From positions 23,029,188 through 23,093,187 of the forward strand of contig CM033747.1 in NCBI GenBank assembly GCA_019671005.1: a stretch of DNA of 64,000 nucleotides. Reading direction: 5' to 3'. The translations under genes and the position numbers were made by a program. This document shows, piece after piece, positions 35,124-47,567 of this stretch (positions are counted from its first letter, which is position 1; each line of letters opens with the position of its first letter). The notes under the pieces are model-generated. The model did no database searches and was not told where the DNA came from. It was given only the letters and a program-made list of their open reading frames with translations. Origin of the DNA: Hibiscus mutabilis (lineage: Eukaryota; Streptophyta; Magnoliopsida; Malvales; Malvaceae).

Positions 35124-38041
35124 TGTAATACCTCAAAATTTTGGCTAGTGACCAAAATGAATAAAATGAAAGTTTGGTGGCTAAAGTATAAAGTTAGAAA
35201 AAGTTTAGGGACTAAATTGTAATTTTCAAAAGTTATGTATTTTAGTCCCATAAATGAATAGTATACCCCCAAGAATGAAGTTTCCATGTTACTCAAATTT
35301 TTCGTACATAATTTGTGTTAAAAGCTATAAAAGGGTTAAGTTTGAGAAAAATTCGGATAATCGGATCGAATCAAATATTTGAGATATTTTGTTAGATGAT
35401 AAGGCAAGATTAATAATATCTTTTCCATGCATTAATTTGGATGGATTTAACATGGACCATTGGATTTAAGTTGATTTTCCATGTTAAATATGAGCCGTTA
35501 GATAAATAATGACAAGATTGTAATTTTGGAAAATTTTAAGGGTAAAATTGGTAACTACTAACTTATTGGTTTATTTTTGACCATTGGATGAATATTTTGA
35601 CAAGTGGTAAGCTTTGGAGCATTGGATATCAAGAGTAAAATATTTATTTGACTATTAAGGAGATATTTTTTATTAAATGTGATTGAATAATGCCATTTGG
35701 CATGAAAATAGAGAAAAAAGTGTGGAATTTTGGTTCATATTTCTTCCATTGCCGTGAGGTTTAGAAAAGGGAGGAAAAAATTTTCAAGTTCAAATTTCAA
35801 GCATTTAGAGTTGGATTCAAGGTTAGTTCATGAAATACAAATTTCTTCTTCATTGAATTCTCTTTTATTTGGTATAAGAAATTCATGGAATAGTTGAAGA
35901 CAACTCTTGAATTTTGAGGAGAGATAATTTAGGGTTTAAGGATTTAAATGAATTAGGATTGTTATGTGATGTTCTATCATTTTCATGCTTGATTGGAGTT
36001 GAAATTGATGTATTCTTGATGGAATATCATTTGATTAATTAGGGTTTAATTTGGGGTTTAAGGATTCAAGTTGAATTTGGAGTTTTCATGAAAGTAAAAT
36101 GTTGGAACAATGTAACTAAAGGTTAATTTGAGGTGTTGGAATGGTTAAAGGATGCTAAAGACGTGAATTATGAAACCTGTCCAGAATTTTAGTCTTTGGC
36201 AGTGAGTTTGAAAATTCACCAAAAATACCATAAAAATGATTAGGAAGTAAGACAAATACCATTGTATTCCTGGTTCAGTGTAGTTTCGTTTAAAACAAAC
36301 AGTGACTAACTTTGATTGAGAGATCAAAAGATATGAATTTTTAAGTAACAAAATGTCAGAAAACAGAGTAGTAATCTGCTCCTAAATTCAGCATTGGAAT
36401 TCAAATTTGAAAATTCTTCATAAATCGTACGAGTTGAATTTGGGCTATTAGTTTATATGATTGAACAGATTATCAAATCTAGTTTCTGTCAGAACAAACG
36501 AAATCGAATTCTGAGTTGTAGATTATTTTATATAAATATTTCTTTGAAGGTAGCATAGACCGACATATTATAAATGAGTACCTTATTGGTGTTATTAATT
36601 TGTTCATGTAAGGGATGAATGTGAAGCATTCAAGTAAACACGAGCAATCATAAATTTAGTAGATAAAGCAATGAAAACGCTTGAAGTTCTCTTAATACAA
36701 ACATTTTAGTTTGGGATAAGAAGTGTCAAGGTAAGCGCTTTTATCTGTTTTAAAACGTATTTAGGAAGGCTTGCGACAAGTCGACCTATATGGTTTTATC
36801 GAATTAATAATATTGGTTTTTATATGAAATATGATAGTTTCACAGGTATAAAAGTAAATGTTTCGTACATGATGGGGGTATGAACTGCCCTATTGTGCTT
36901 TGTTTATGATAATTTTTATTATCATATATCGATAATTATGTTACCAGAGTGATTTATGGCATAATTAATAATGATTTTTATGTGTGAAATATAATATTTT
37001 GACAAGCAAAAAAAGATGGTTTTGTACATGATAGGGTATGATCTGCCTTATTATGTTTTGTCTACGATAATTTTATTATCATATATTGATGATTGTTATA
37101 GAATGAATTATGGTATAATGGAGTAAGAACTTCTCTATTATTTTGATTTATCGATGATGGGATTTTTACCATCTATAAAATGATATCTTGCAAAGGTAAT
37201 GATATTGTTTTATTGCCCAAGATTACCATGAGAGTTACAATATAGTGGCATGCCATAAGAGACTAGCAGTCTAGGACTACATTGTAGCTACACTTGCCAC
37301 ATGGTGGCTAGCATTCTAGTAATGCATTGATTTTCGGATCTAGTAGTTTGAGACTACCGTCACTTCGGTGACTAGTGCTCTGGGAGTACAACAAGCTAGT
37401 ATTAATTTAATGTTTGTATTTCTCCTTAGGGGAAATGGCTAGTACTCTAGGAGTACACGATCTCGTATACTTAGTTTCTCTCTATATGTATTTCTTTGGC
37501 TATTGGTATAAAAGAACTTTTACAGAATGGTTTTCATAAATATTTTATCTTTGCTTTAAAGCAATATTGATTTGAAATAGTTTTCAAAGGGCATTGTTTA
37601 TACTGAGTTATACTTAAAGACTGATTATTATTTAATTTTATGATTACCTTATAATGCCTCACTAAGTTCGTACTTAGCGTATGTTTTTCCTGTGCACACG
37701 TAGGTGGTTTGAGACATTGGGTGTAAGTAAGGCGTTGCATCAAGTTTAGAAAATTTTCATCAAGCTACTTCAGTAATGACATCCTATTTGAGGTTTTTAA
37801 TTAATTTTAGTGGCATGTATAAATAAGATAAATTTGTCTATATTGGTTTAGAGTCTGTTATTTATCAAACAATTAATTTATTTTTCGTAAAGTAAAGGAG
37901 CTCCGATTTTGTCTACAAGTTAATTTTAACTATTTTTAAAGGTTTTAAATTTATAGAATTTTTTGAATACAAAAACATGTTATTGTTCTGTGATATCTCT
38001 GACTATATTCGATAATCGAATACGGGAAATGAGGTGTTACA
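35124..38041 (+). repeat. 5' LTR of the 35124-44016 element
   Basis: 2918 bp from TGTAATACCTC to GAGGTGTTACA. Bases 35830-36180 have no counterpart in the 3' LTR. A palindrome-punctuated repeat block lies at 37225-37480. Confidence 0.92.
37225..37480 (+). repeat. Repeats punctuated by short palindromes
   Basis: Four or five units on the theme GGCTAGTACTCTGGGAGTAC alternate with self-complementary words: TGGCATGCCA, GCCACATGGTGGC, GTCACTTCGGTGAC and TCCTTAGGGGA. The 3' LTR repeats the block at about 43210-43450. Confidence 0.75.
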
Positions 38042-38046
38042 TTTAT

Positions 38047-38059
38047 TGGTATCAGAGCT
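38047..38059 (+). other. Primer-binding site, initiator-Met type
   Basis: TGGTATCAGAGCT, five bases inside the LTR end. Confidence 0.9.
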
Positions 38060-39059
38060 ACAAGTTTAGCCGGTTCTGGATCCAAACCGAGCTTGTTATT
38101 AGTCAGTAAGTGTATACATGCCACTAGGATGTCATTATTACTGTGTTGATGCTTGAGTGACTTGATGCAACTGCTTATTAAATTGATTGTATAAAGTAAT
38201 AGATGTCTGAAGTTTAGAGATCGCGTTGAGCGATTGAACAGTTGGGTAAAAAGAAATGAGGCCCATAAAAATAGTAAGAAGGTTAATTATTAACCAATTT
38301 CCACTCAATATGATGTTAATGTGCTGGTAAACCAAGGTTTATTATTTCGAACCTTGGATATGATTTTAAATGAAATTCAACCCCAAGTTCCTTAAACTTT
38401 TATTGCTAGAGTGCTGGGAAGTCTTGAAGTGTGCGACTTCAAGTGGGGTATTGAAGGGAAACCAATGTCGCTAGACTATTGGTTTGATAAATATAAAAAA
38501 AAGATACAAAAAGGGCTTTGCTGTGATGATCAGAGAAAGCTTGATGTGATAGTAACTTATCTCTTGGGACATAACACAAGAGTAAGTTAAATCTGTAAGA
38601 ATTACTCGATAGTAATTCAAAGAAATCGAATTTTAGATAGCTTAATGGAGTTTTTTCTTATGAATTTTTGCTTGAAATGAATAGTTCTGAAAAGAACTAG
38701 AAAGTTCGAAGATTGTAATGATGAGGGAAAAAATGGATTTTTCTGATCAATGTGGTTCAGTAGTATTTTTTTTGGAAACTGCTATCACAAGGATGTAAGA
38801 ACTTTCTAGCTTATGTTGCGAACATATAAGCATTCAAAGGTGAACTTGGAAAGTATCTCAACTATCAATGAATAACAGTATGTGTTCCCTTAAGAATTGC
38901 CAGGGTTACCATCTGATCGTGAAATGAAATTCAGGATTTAGGTTTTCTCTAGCACTGAACTTATATCAAAGGTACTGTAAAAAATGGCTCTTATAGAGAT
39001 AAGAGAGTTAAAGGTTCAGTTACATTAAATATGGGATTGAGGTTTTATACAACTTAATA
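38060..39059 (+). pseudogene. Remnant gag and protease region
   Basis: One kilobase of sequence where gag and protease should lie. I see scattered gag-like words and entry-to-RT words (LPSDREMKF near 38910) but no frame longer than about 65 codons and no zinc knuckle that I could place. Heavily decayed. Confidence 0.5.
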
Positions 39060-39560
39060 TATTACCTTGGGGAATTTTAGTAATGTTTGTGAAAAAATGG
39101 TTCGATGAGATTATGTATTAATTATCGTCAAATAAATAAAGTGGTATTAAGAATACATAATTTATGTTGTAGATTGACGATCCCTTCAATAAATTGAATG
39201 GTGCAGAAGCGTTCTCCAAAATTAATCTTTATTCGAAGTATATCAATTGAAGGTCAAGGAGAAGAATATTCTTAAAAATTGTTTTTAATACACGATTTGG
39301 GCACAATGAGTTCACAGTGGTGCCTTATTAGCCATGCTAATGGTCCACCAACATTCATGGATTTGATAAATAGATTGTTCTAATCGTATTCGGATCGGTT
39401 TGCCATGGTAATCAATAATAATATATTTTAAGTACCCAAAGATTAGGGAAGATTTTGATTTATAGTTTTGGGTGGTATTACAGATTTTACAAGAAAAGAA
39501 ATTGTATGACAAGTTGTTCAAGTATGGATTCTATATATTTGAGGTACAATTTCTAGAATG
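39060..39560 (+). pseudogene. RT fragment
   Basis: Split across frames and stops, the reading gives INYRQINKVV, NGAEAFSKINLYS, PPTFMDLINRLF and QILQEKKLYDKL. These are successive RT motifs in correct order. The YIDD box is not readable. Confidence 0.75.
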
Positions 39561-39599
39561 ATATGCTACTTACAGAACTTTAGCTTAGACCTATTCATT

Positions 39600-40400
39600 T
39601 AGGCCAGATTAAAGATTGTCAGTTAAAAGATGAAAAAATGTTGTCAGGGTTAAAACAAATTAAAAATGGTGAAAATAAAGACTTCAAAGTTAAGTATGGT
39701 CAGATGTTTGAGGAAAATATTATGTCTTGATGATGATGAGTGGAAACTAGAACGTCTTAATAAAGAATATTGCAGCCCATTGTCAATGCATCCAAAAGGG
39801 AATAAGATGTATCTAGATCTGAAGAGAAAACATTGATGGCCAGATATAAAAAGGATAGTAACTTAATTTATGGCTACATGCTTGACAGGCTAGCAAATGG
39901 AAGCAAAACATAAAGTACCATCAGAAATGTGGTAACATATTTATATTCCCCTAGTGGAAGTGAAAAGAGTTACAATGGATTTTGTAACTAGGTTATCAAT
40001 GATACCAAGTAAAAATGATTTGATTTGGGTAATTGTGGTCAGACTGAATAAACCTATAATGAATAAATATGCTGAGCTCTAAATCTAAAATATTGTGAAG
40101 TTACGTGACGTACCTATTTTCATTGTGTGTGATTAAGATCCAAGGTTATCTCTAGATTTTAAAGTTCATTGCATAAGGCATTAGGGACCCGACATAAATT
40201 TTAACACTGTTTTGCATCCATAGAATGACGAACAATCTGAAAGGTTAATTTAGATTTTGAATGATATGTATAGTTTTTATTTGATTGAGTTTGGAGGCTC
40301 CTGGAAAAAGTATGTGCCACTAGATGAAATTTCTTATAATAATAGTTATCAATCGAGTATAAAGATGACTTCCTTAAAAGTGCAGTATGAAAGAAGAAGT
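39600..40400 (+). pseudogene. Integrase fragment lying directly after RT
   Basis: A linker (GENKDFKV), then CSPLSMHPKGNKMYLDLKR (zinc-finger His part), VTMDFVTRL (first Asp), a decayed second-Asp region and SYNNSYQSSIKMTS. RNase H is absent between RT and this segment. Several stops interrupt it. Confidence 0.75.
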
Positions 40401-40409
40401 TGATAAACA

Positions 40410-40940
40410 TTTACAAATAATGCTACAAGCCTTGTGGGAAAAGTAGTTATATGCAAAGTTACCCAAATGTGAATTTGATTAATTCAAGTTGCATCTACAG
40501 GTCACATTGTCTAAACAAAAAGGATCTGAGTAGATCCTTAAAAAGTTAAGATGGTAGCCTAGTATTAATACAATCTGAAGTTAATAAGGATTCCGTGTTA
40601 TTTAATGATATGTCCCATACTAGGTTGGGATGTGTATTAATGTAATAAGGCTAAAATAATGGCTGATGTATTTAGTCAAAAGTCTTTCATTGCCATATAA
40701 GCATTAAATGTCCAATTATCTTTGGAACAGAATAGTGTATTGATTACACATCTTCATCTTAAGTCTACTTTAACAAATTGGATCAAAGATTTACAGATGA
40801 AAGAAAAGATATGCTTGGAAAGAATTCAGTAAGGTGAAAAGGGAAAATTAAAGGCTTCGATGTTAAGTCTAAAGGATGTTCATATTATCAAGGGATAATT
40901 TATATTCCTGATGATAATAAGTTAAAAAAATAAGTAAAAG
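40410..40940 (+). pseudogene. RT tail, RNase H and linker, placed after integrase
   Basis: The reading gives LYAKLPKCEF, then FNDMSHTRLGCVLM (RNase H), then ADVFSQKSF and ALNVQLSLEQ, then FIFLMI. In a normal element all of these precede integrase. LYAKL repeats the motif already seen at about 39500, so this is a second copy of the RT tail. Confidence 0.7.
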
Positions 40941-40999
40941 GTGATTGGATCTGATTCAGTTCAGGATGTAGAGAATAAAGTAAGAATGGTTCGAAGAAT

Positions 41000-41440
41000 T
41001 TTAGAATTGCTTTAGAATGATGAAAATTATATGTTGATCTTGAAAGAAAATATATTTAATATGAAGTTAAGGATAAAGTATTCCTTAAAAGTTTCACCTT
41101 GGAAGAAGGTGTTATGGTTCAGACCAAAAGTAAAGCTTAGGCTAATATTCATTGACCTATATTAGGTTCTGAAGAAGAATTAAAATTCATGATGTGTTCC
41201 ATATGTCAATGCTTTTGAAGTGTCGATTTGATTCTTCACATATCATAATACCAGGAAAGGGTTGAGATTCAATTAAATTTCACTTATGAAGAGGAACCGA
41301 CAAAGATCATGGCTTATGGAGTCAAAGAATTGAGAAATAAAAAAGATTTCTATAGTAAAGATTCATGAAAGAATCACAAAGTGGTAGAAGCCATATGGGA
41401 GATTGATTAGAGAATTAGCATGTATGTGCAAAAAAATTCG
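41000..41440 (+). pseudogene. Integrase C-terminal region and chromodomain remnant
   Basis: Readable pieces are KVSPWKKVLWFRPKVKLRL, then FTYEEEPTKIMAYGVKELRN and KNHKVVEAIWEID, the chromodomain end. Stops and frame changes occur throughout. Confidence 0.7.
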
Positions 41441-41466
41441 AGGACAAATTTTATTAAGGGGAGAAT
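41440..41466 (+). other. Polypurine tract and upstream motif
   Basis: AATTCGAGGACAAATTTTAT, then TAAGGGGAGAAT directly before the 3' LTR. Same layout as at 1781-1815 on minus. Confidence 0.85.
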
Positions 41467-44016
41467 TGTAATACCTCAAAATTTTGGCTAGTGACCAAAA
41501 TGAATAAAATGAAAGTTTGGTGGCTAAAGTATAAACTTAGGAAAAGTTTAGGGACTAAATTGTAATGTTCAAAAGTTATGTATTTTAGTCTCGTAAATGA
41601 ATAGTCTATCCCTAAGAATGGCGTTTTCATGTTACTCGAATTTTTTGTACAGAATTTGTGTTAAAAGCTATAAAAGGGTTAAGTTCGAGAAAAAATTGAA
41701 TAATCGGATCGAATCAAATATTTGAAATATTTTGTTAGATGATAAGGCAAGATTAATAATATCTTTTCCATGCCTTAATATGGAAGGATTTAACATGGAC
41801 CATTGGATTTAAGTTGATTTTCCAAGTTAAATATGAGCCGTTAGATGGATAATGGCAAGATTGTAATTTTGGAAAATTACAAGGGAAAAGTTGGTAACTA
41901 CTAAATTATTGGTTTATTTTTGACCATTGGATGAATATTTTGACAAGTGGTAAGCTTTGGAGAATTAAATATCAAGGGTAAAATAGTCATTTAACTATTA
42001 AGGGATTTTTTTATTAAATGTGATTAAATAATGCCATTTGGCATGGAAATAAAGAAAAAAGTGTGGAATTTTGGTTCATCATTCGTCCATTGATGTGAGG
42101 TTTAGAGAAGGGAGAAAAAAATTTTAAGTTCAAATTTCAAGCATTAAGGAATTTTTTTATTAAATGTGATAAAATATGTATGGAATTTTAGTCTTTGGCA
42201 ATGAGTTTGAAAATTCACCAAAAATTCCATAAAGATGATTAGGAAGTAAGCCAAATACCATTGTATTTCAGGTTCAGTCTAGTTTCGTTTAAAACAAACG
42301 GTGACTGATTTCTCTTGGGATATCAAAAGATATGAATTTTTAAGTAACGAAGGGTCAGAAAACAGAGTAGCAGTCTGCTCTGAAATTCAACACTGGAATT
42401 CAACTTTGAAAATTTGTCATAAATCGTACGAGCTGAATTTGGGCTATTAGTTTACATGGTTGAACACCTTATCAAATCTAGTTTCTTTCAAAACAATCGA
42501 AATTGAATTCTGAGTTGTAGATTATTTTATGGAAATATTTCTTTGAAGGTAGCGCAGACTGACAAATTATAAAATGAGTACCTTATTGGTGTTATTAGTT
42601 TGTCCATGTAAAGGATGAATGTGAAGCATTCAAGTAAACATGAGAAATCGAAAATTCAGTAGATAAAGCAATGACCAAGCTTGAAGTTCTCTTAATACAT
42701 GCATTTTAGCTTGGGATAAGAAGTGTCAAGGTGAGTGCATTTATTTGTTTTAAAACGTATTTAGGAAGACTTGCGGCAAGTCGACCTATATGATTTTATC
42801 GAATTAATAATATTGGTTTTCATATGAAATATGATATTTTCATAGGCATAAAGTAAATGTATGGTACATGATTGGGTATGCTTATGATAATTTTTATTAT
42901 CATATATCAATAATTATGTTATCGGAGTGATTTATGGTATAATTAATAATTATTTTTATGTGTGAAATATAATATTTTCACAAGCAAAAAGAGATGGTTT
43001 TGTACATGATAGGGTATGAACTTCCTTATTATGGTTTGTTTACGATAATTTTATTATCATATATTGATGATTGTTATAGAATGAATTATGGTATATTGGA
43101 GTAAGAAATTCACTATTATTTTGATTTATAAATGATGAGATTTTTACCATCTATAAAATGATATCTTGCAAAGGTAATGGTATTGTTTTATTGCCCAAGA
43201 TTACCATGATAGTTACAGTATAGTGGCATGCCGTAAGAGGCTAGCAGTCTGGGACACATTGTAGCTACACTTGCCACATGGTGGCTAGCATTCTGCGAAT
43301 GCATTGATCTTCGAATTTAGTAGTCTGGGACTACAGTCACTTTGGTGACTAGTGCTTTGGGAGCATAATGAGCTCGTATTAATGTAATATTTGTCTTTCT
43401 CCTTAGGGGAAATGGCTAGTACTCTGGGAGTACACGATCTCGTATACTTAGTTTCTCTCTATACGTATTTCTTGGGCTATTGGTATAAAAGAAGTTTTAC
43501 AGAATGATTTTCATAAATATTTCATCGTTGCTTTAAAGCAATATTGATTTGAAATAGTTTTCTAAGGGCATTGTGTATACTGAGTTATACTTAACGACTG
43601 ATTATTATTTAATTTTATGATTACCTTATAATGCCTCACTTAGTTTGTACTTAGCGTGTGTTTTGTCTCTGCACACGTAGGTGGTTCGAGACATTGGGTG
43701 TAAGTAAGGCGTTGCATCAAGTTCAGAAAATTTTCATCAAGCTATTTCAGTAATGACATCCTCCTTGAGTTTTTAATTAATTGTAGTGGCATGTATAAAT
43801 AAGATAAATTTGTCTATATTGGTTCAGAGTATGTTATTTATTAAACAATTAATTTATTTTTGTAAAGTAAAGGAGTCCCAATTTTGTGTACAAATTAATT
43901 TTAAATATTTTTAATGGTTTTAAATTTATAGAGTTTTTTGAATAAAAAATATATTATTGTTCTGTGACATCTCTGACTCATATTCGTTAACCGAATACGA
44001 GAAATGAGGTGTTATA
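41467..44016 (+). repeat. 3' LTR of the 35124-44016 element (internal deletion)
   Basis: 2550 bp, colinear with 35124-38041 except for a deletion of about 350 bp at 42147-42180, filled by a short copied stretch. The last bases are TTATA instead of TTACA. Confidence 0.9.
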
Positions 44017-44673
44017 GTTTAGCTTACCGATATGTTAGATACACGATGAGATCGATGATTCGAAGAAAGCTTGAGCTTTTAACCAAGCTTCAATGGAGGT
44101 GCTAGCTTGGGAGCTTGGGGAAGGTAACCATAGTGGAGTGAGCTTGTGTTAGGAGAAGGATAAAGTACGGCAAGGGATCTTGGTGGGGATAGAATAGCTT
44201 AGGTAGTGTCCAAAACACTTAACTCCTTTTAGCTTACCACAACCAATGGGTTTCCTTCTTTGGAAGGAAACCTATTAGTTTATTCTAAATTCGTTTTTCA
44301 TCTTTTTAGATATTATTATCCTTAATAATATCCTTCCATAATGCCCACCATCTTTTCCCCATCACAAGACAATTTTCACGTGAATAAGTGGCAGCTAAGA
44401 GGTGACTCACCTAAAAAATGGGCAATTTACAAGGGTGGTCCTTCATCTTTCCAAAGTTTACACTATTTCCCCAAACTTCCAATTTTCACAATTTAGTCAC
44501 TAATTTATTTTCAAAGAGTTTAATTAGGTCCAAGTTCTATAAATTAACTCAATTAGAGTCCAATACGGCATGATTAACTTCACGATATAAGTCATTGCAA
44601 TATTTGGACCTTTTTGGAATAGAATTTTCGATCGTTGGTCCAGTTTTTGGGGTGTTACACAGAATGATAGAAT

Positions 44674-45090
44674 TTAAACTTCAATTGGAAGTACTGCCTC
44701 TGTCCCATAGACAAAAGAATATGGTGTTTCTCTGGTTGAAGTTCGCACTGAATTTTGATATGCAAACAAAACAAATGGCAACTTCTTATGCCAATCCTTG
44801 TAAGTATCTGTCATCTTTGATATAATCTTCTTGATGTTCTTGTTAGTTGTCTCCACTGCCCTATTCATCTTAGGGCGGTAAGTCATAGAATTGTGATGCA
44901 TAGTTTTGAACCACTCATACGTTTTTACTATTACTTTATTGTTGAAATTAGTGGCATTATTAGTAATAATTCTTGTTGGCAGTCTATATTGACAAATAAT
45001 TTCCTTCTTCAAGAATTTGCAAACTGTTGATCTCGTGATATAGGCATATGAAGTTGCTTCCAACCATTTGGTGAAATAATCAATAACCAT
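44674..45090 (-). pseudogene. Ogre integrase catalytic core
   Basis: 139 codons that start in VIDYFTKWLEA (first catalytic Asp at residue 4). Where the second catalytic Asp is expected the sequence reads IITNNATNF, with Asn at residue 44. The Glu is at residue 80 in MNRAVETTNKNI. It ends GTEAVLPIEV a few codons before the insertion at 44659, and the rest of the protein resumes at 32470. The change of the second Asp would remove strand-transfer activity even without the stops. Confidence 0.85.
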
Positions 45091-45151
45091 AAAGATGAAG
45101 CGGTGTCCATTATAAGCTTTGGGATAAATCTAACCAATAAATATCCATGCC

Positions 45152-45406
45152 TCATACAGTAAAAGGCCATGGTGAATTCATTGTATAAAGAGGTACCGAT
45201 AGGGAATTAATCTTGCTAGCATATATTTGACACTTATGGCATTTTTTAGCATATTCAATACAATCTCCTTCTATAGTTGACAAGTAATATCGATATCTCG
45301 TAATCTTCCTGGCCATTGCGAAGCCATTAGCATGTGTTCTACATATTCTATCATGCACTTCTGCCAAAATATTTCTAGGTTCTCGATCATTGACACATCT
45401 CAACAA
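45152..45406 (-). pseudogene. Ogre integrase zinc-binding domain
   Basis: The minus frame shows VHDRICRTHANG, then CIEYAKKCHKCQIYA, an H-x(n)-H ... C-x-x-C arrangement (first His in VHDRI, second in THANG, then CHKC). It is in a different frame from the catalytic core at 44674-45090. Confidence 0.8.
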
Positions 45407-45681
45407 TATCTAATCTTTGCCCATTTTATACAGGAATTCACCATCAAGTACATATCCTATTGCCATCCTTCTAATAGTCCTCTTGTCATTATCATTTGCC
45501 TCCACAGGATAAGTTTAAAATTCGATATATTGCAAGATATCAAAATACCACGGGTTTCCATCAGCCTCATCTTTTATGCTATAGCAATTAGCAGAGATTT
45601 CATAACTCTGCATTCGAATTGGCATCATATCTTTTGGTTTATTTTCTTGAAATACCAAGCAGTGTAGCTAAGGCATCAACC

Positions 45682-46410
45682 ATTTGATTATCTTCTCTGG
45701 GGAGGTGAGTGAAAGTGACTTCTTCGAACTCTTTTATTAATTCCAGAATCAATTTTCAATACTCAATCAATTTTACATCCTTTGTTTCACATTCTCTACA
45801 GAGCTGGTAAATAACCAATTCTGAATCCTCGTATACCTTCAAAACTTCTATCTTTCTTTCGATAGTAGCTCATAAACCCATGGCTCAAGCTTCATATTCT
45901 GCCATATTATTAGTACAAAGAAATTCCAATTTGCTTATGAAAGGATAATGCTCATTATTTGGGGATATCAACACTGCTCTAATTCCACGTCCCAAGGCAT
46001 TGGCTGCGCCCCGTCAAAGTACAATTTTAAACTTTTATTCTCCGAAATTCCATTTTCTTCTGTGGAGATATTCATCACATCCTCGTTTGGGAAATTAAAG
46101 TTTTGGGGCTCATAATCTTTTGAAGCACGACTAGCCAAAAATCTGCTATGGCACTTTCTTTTATTACTTTTTGACTTACATACACGATATCAAATTCTGA
46201 CAACAACATTGCCATCGAGCCATTCTTCCAGTCAGCGATGGTGCTTCCATCAGAAAAATCAATGGATTGAGTCGAGATATCAACTAGGTAGTGTGGTATA
46301 ACATGTACTGTCTGAGTCTATGGGTTACCCAAACCAAAGCACAACATAATTTTTGAATTGGCGGGTACCGTACTTCACACTCTGTAAACTTCTTACTTAA
46401 GTAATAGATG
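45682..46410 (-). pseudogene. Ogre second RNase H and spacer
   Basis: The minus translation gives GIRAVLISP, then LCTNNMAEYEA (Glu of the active site), VYEDSELVIYQ (Asp) and FTHLPREDNQMVDA. This is a plant-type RNase H as in Tat/Ogre elements, broken by at least three stops. Confidence 0.75.
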
Positions 46411-46415
46411 GCTCT

Positions 46416-47287
46416 TTATTTCTTCCATATATCATCTTGCTGCCCCATTACATACCCTATTGCATTTTCAAAGACCGCCAAGTAAAGAATGAGCGGTCTG
46501 CCTAGGACCGGTGCTACTAGAATTAGAGTATTTGTCAGATATTTCTTAATCTTATCAAGTGTCTCTTGGTATTCTTCATCATATTCCCCTGGATTATTCT
46601 TTCGAAGCATTCTGAAGATTGGATTACACTTATCGGTCTATTGAGAAATAAACTAAGAAATATAAACCTTCCTAGGAAACCTCGAACTACTTTTTGTGAA
46701 CTTGGAGGTGGGAGATTCTGGATTGCTTTCATCTTTTCTGGATCAATCTCAATTCCTCTTCTATTGACCATGAAGCCCACGAGTTTTCCAAATGTAACCC
46801 CAAAAGTGCTCTTGTTCGGATTGAGCTTCAACTGATACTTTCTCAATCTTTGGAACAACTTCCTCAAGTTCTGAATATGCTCCTCTTCGGTTTGAGATTT
46901 GGCGATCATGTTATTCACGTACACCTCAATCTCTTTGTGCATCATGTTATGGAAAAGAGTTACCATGGCTTGCTGGTACATTGTCCCTGCATTCTTTAAT
47001 CCAAAAGGCATCACCTTGTAGTAATACGTGCTCCACAAGGTTATAGATATTGTCTTTTCCATATCTTCTAGATTTATTTTTATCTGATTGTATCCCGAGA
47101 AGCCATCCATGAAAAAGAACCATGAATGTCCTAATATATTGTCAACCAGAATATCTTTGTAGGACAATGGAAAATTATCTTTTAGACTTGCTCTGTTCAA
47201 ATCTCTATAGTCTACACACATGCGTACTTTTCTATCTTTCTTTTGCATTGGGACTATATTGGCTACCCATTCTGGATATTTAGCCAC
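46416..47287 (-). pseudogene. Ogre reverse transcriptase
   Basis: The segment at 46535-47287 reads VDYRDLNRASLKDNFPL, FFMDGFSGYNQIKI (first Asp, residue 61) and KVMPFGLKNAG. The catalytic box is YVNNMIAKS at residues 123-131, with Asn in place of both Asp of the usual YVDD. The frame then shifts and continues in 46416-46610 with the connection to the first RNase H (YLAVFENAIGYVMGQQDD). Loss of both catalytic Asp means the enzyme could not work. Confidence 0.88.
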
Positions 47288-47567
47288 TTTGAGAAACCCA
47301 GCCTTAATTTTTTTTGTACCTCTTCTTTGATCTCTAGTACCATCTCCGATCTTAATCTTCGAAGCTTCTGTTGAACCATGTATTCTAGCTTTATGGGTAG
47401 CTTATATACCACTATATCTGTATCATACCTAGCATATCTTGATAAGACCAGAAGAAGACGTCTTTAAACTCTTGCAACAGATCGATCAACTCTTGTTTTA
47501 TTTTTGGTTAGAAAGCCGCACCGACCTTCACATCTCTTTTAACTTTCTTTGTACCCAAGTTCAAAAT

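Larger units (their letters stand above)
35124..44016 (+). mobile_element. Tekay-type Ty3/gypsy element inside the solo LTR
   Basis: 5' LTR 35124-38041, PBS, degenerate gag-pol, polypurine tract, 3' LTR 41467-44016. The flanks TTTTA and GTTTA (35119-35123, 44017-44021) form a 5-bp duplication with one change. LTRs differ by about 4 percent in the compared front part, but the 3' LTR lacks about 350 bp. The interior is only 3.4 kb, full of stops, and its domains are out of the normal order. Confidence 0.88.
32479..44659 (-). mobile_element. Solo LTR of a gypsy element, itself split
   Basis: TGTAACACCC starts at 32479 and GGGTGTTACA ends at 44659. The flanks CATAA and CAGAA (32474-32478, 44660-44664) are a near-perfect 5-bp duplication inside the Ogre integrase gene. 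Only one LTR, about 3.29 kb, is present (32479-35123 plus 44017-44659) and there is no PBS or coding part, so the element recombined to a solo LTR. I call minus because TGTAACACCCCAAAA on that strand matches other gypsy LTR starts here. Confidence 0.75.

Noticed and set aside
37225..37480. CRISPR-like repeat array
   Set aside because: Units and spacers are irregular, it lies in a plant LTR and both LTRs hold it.
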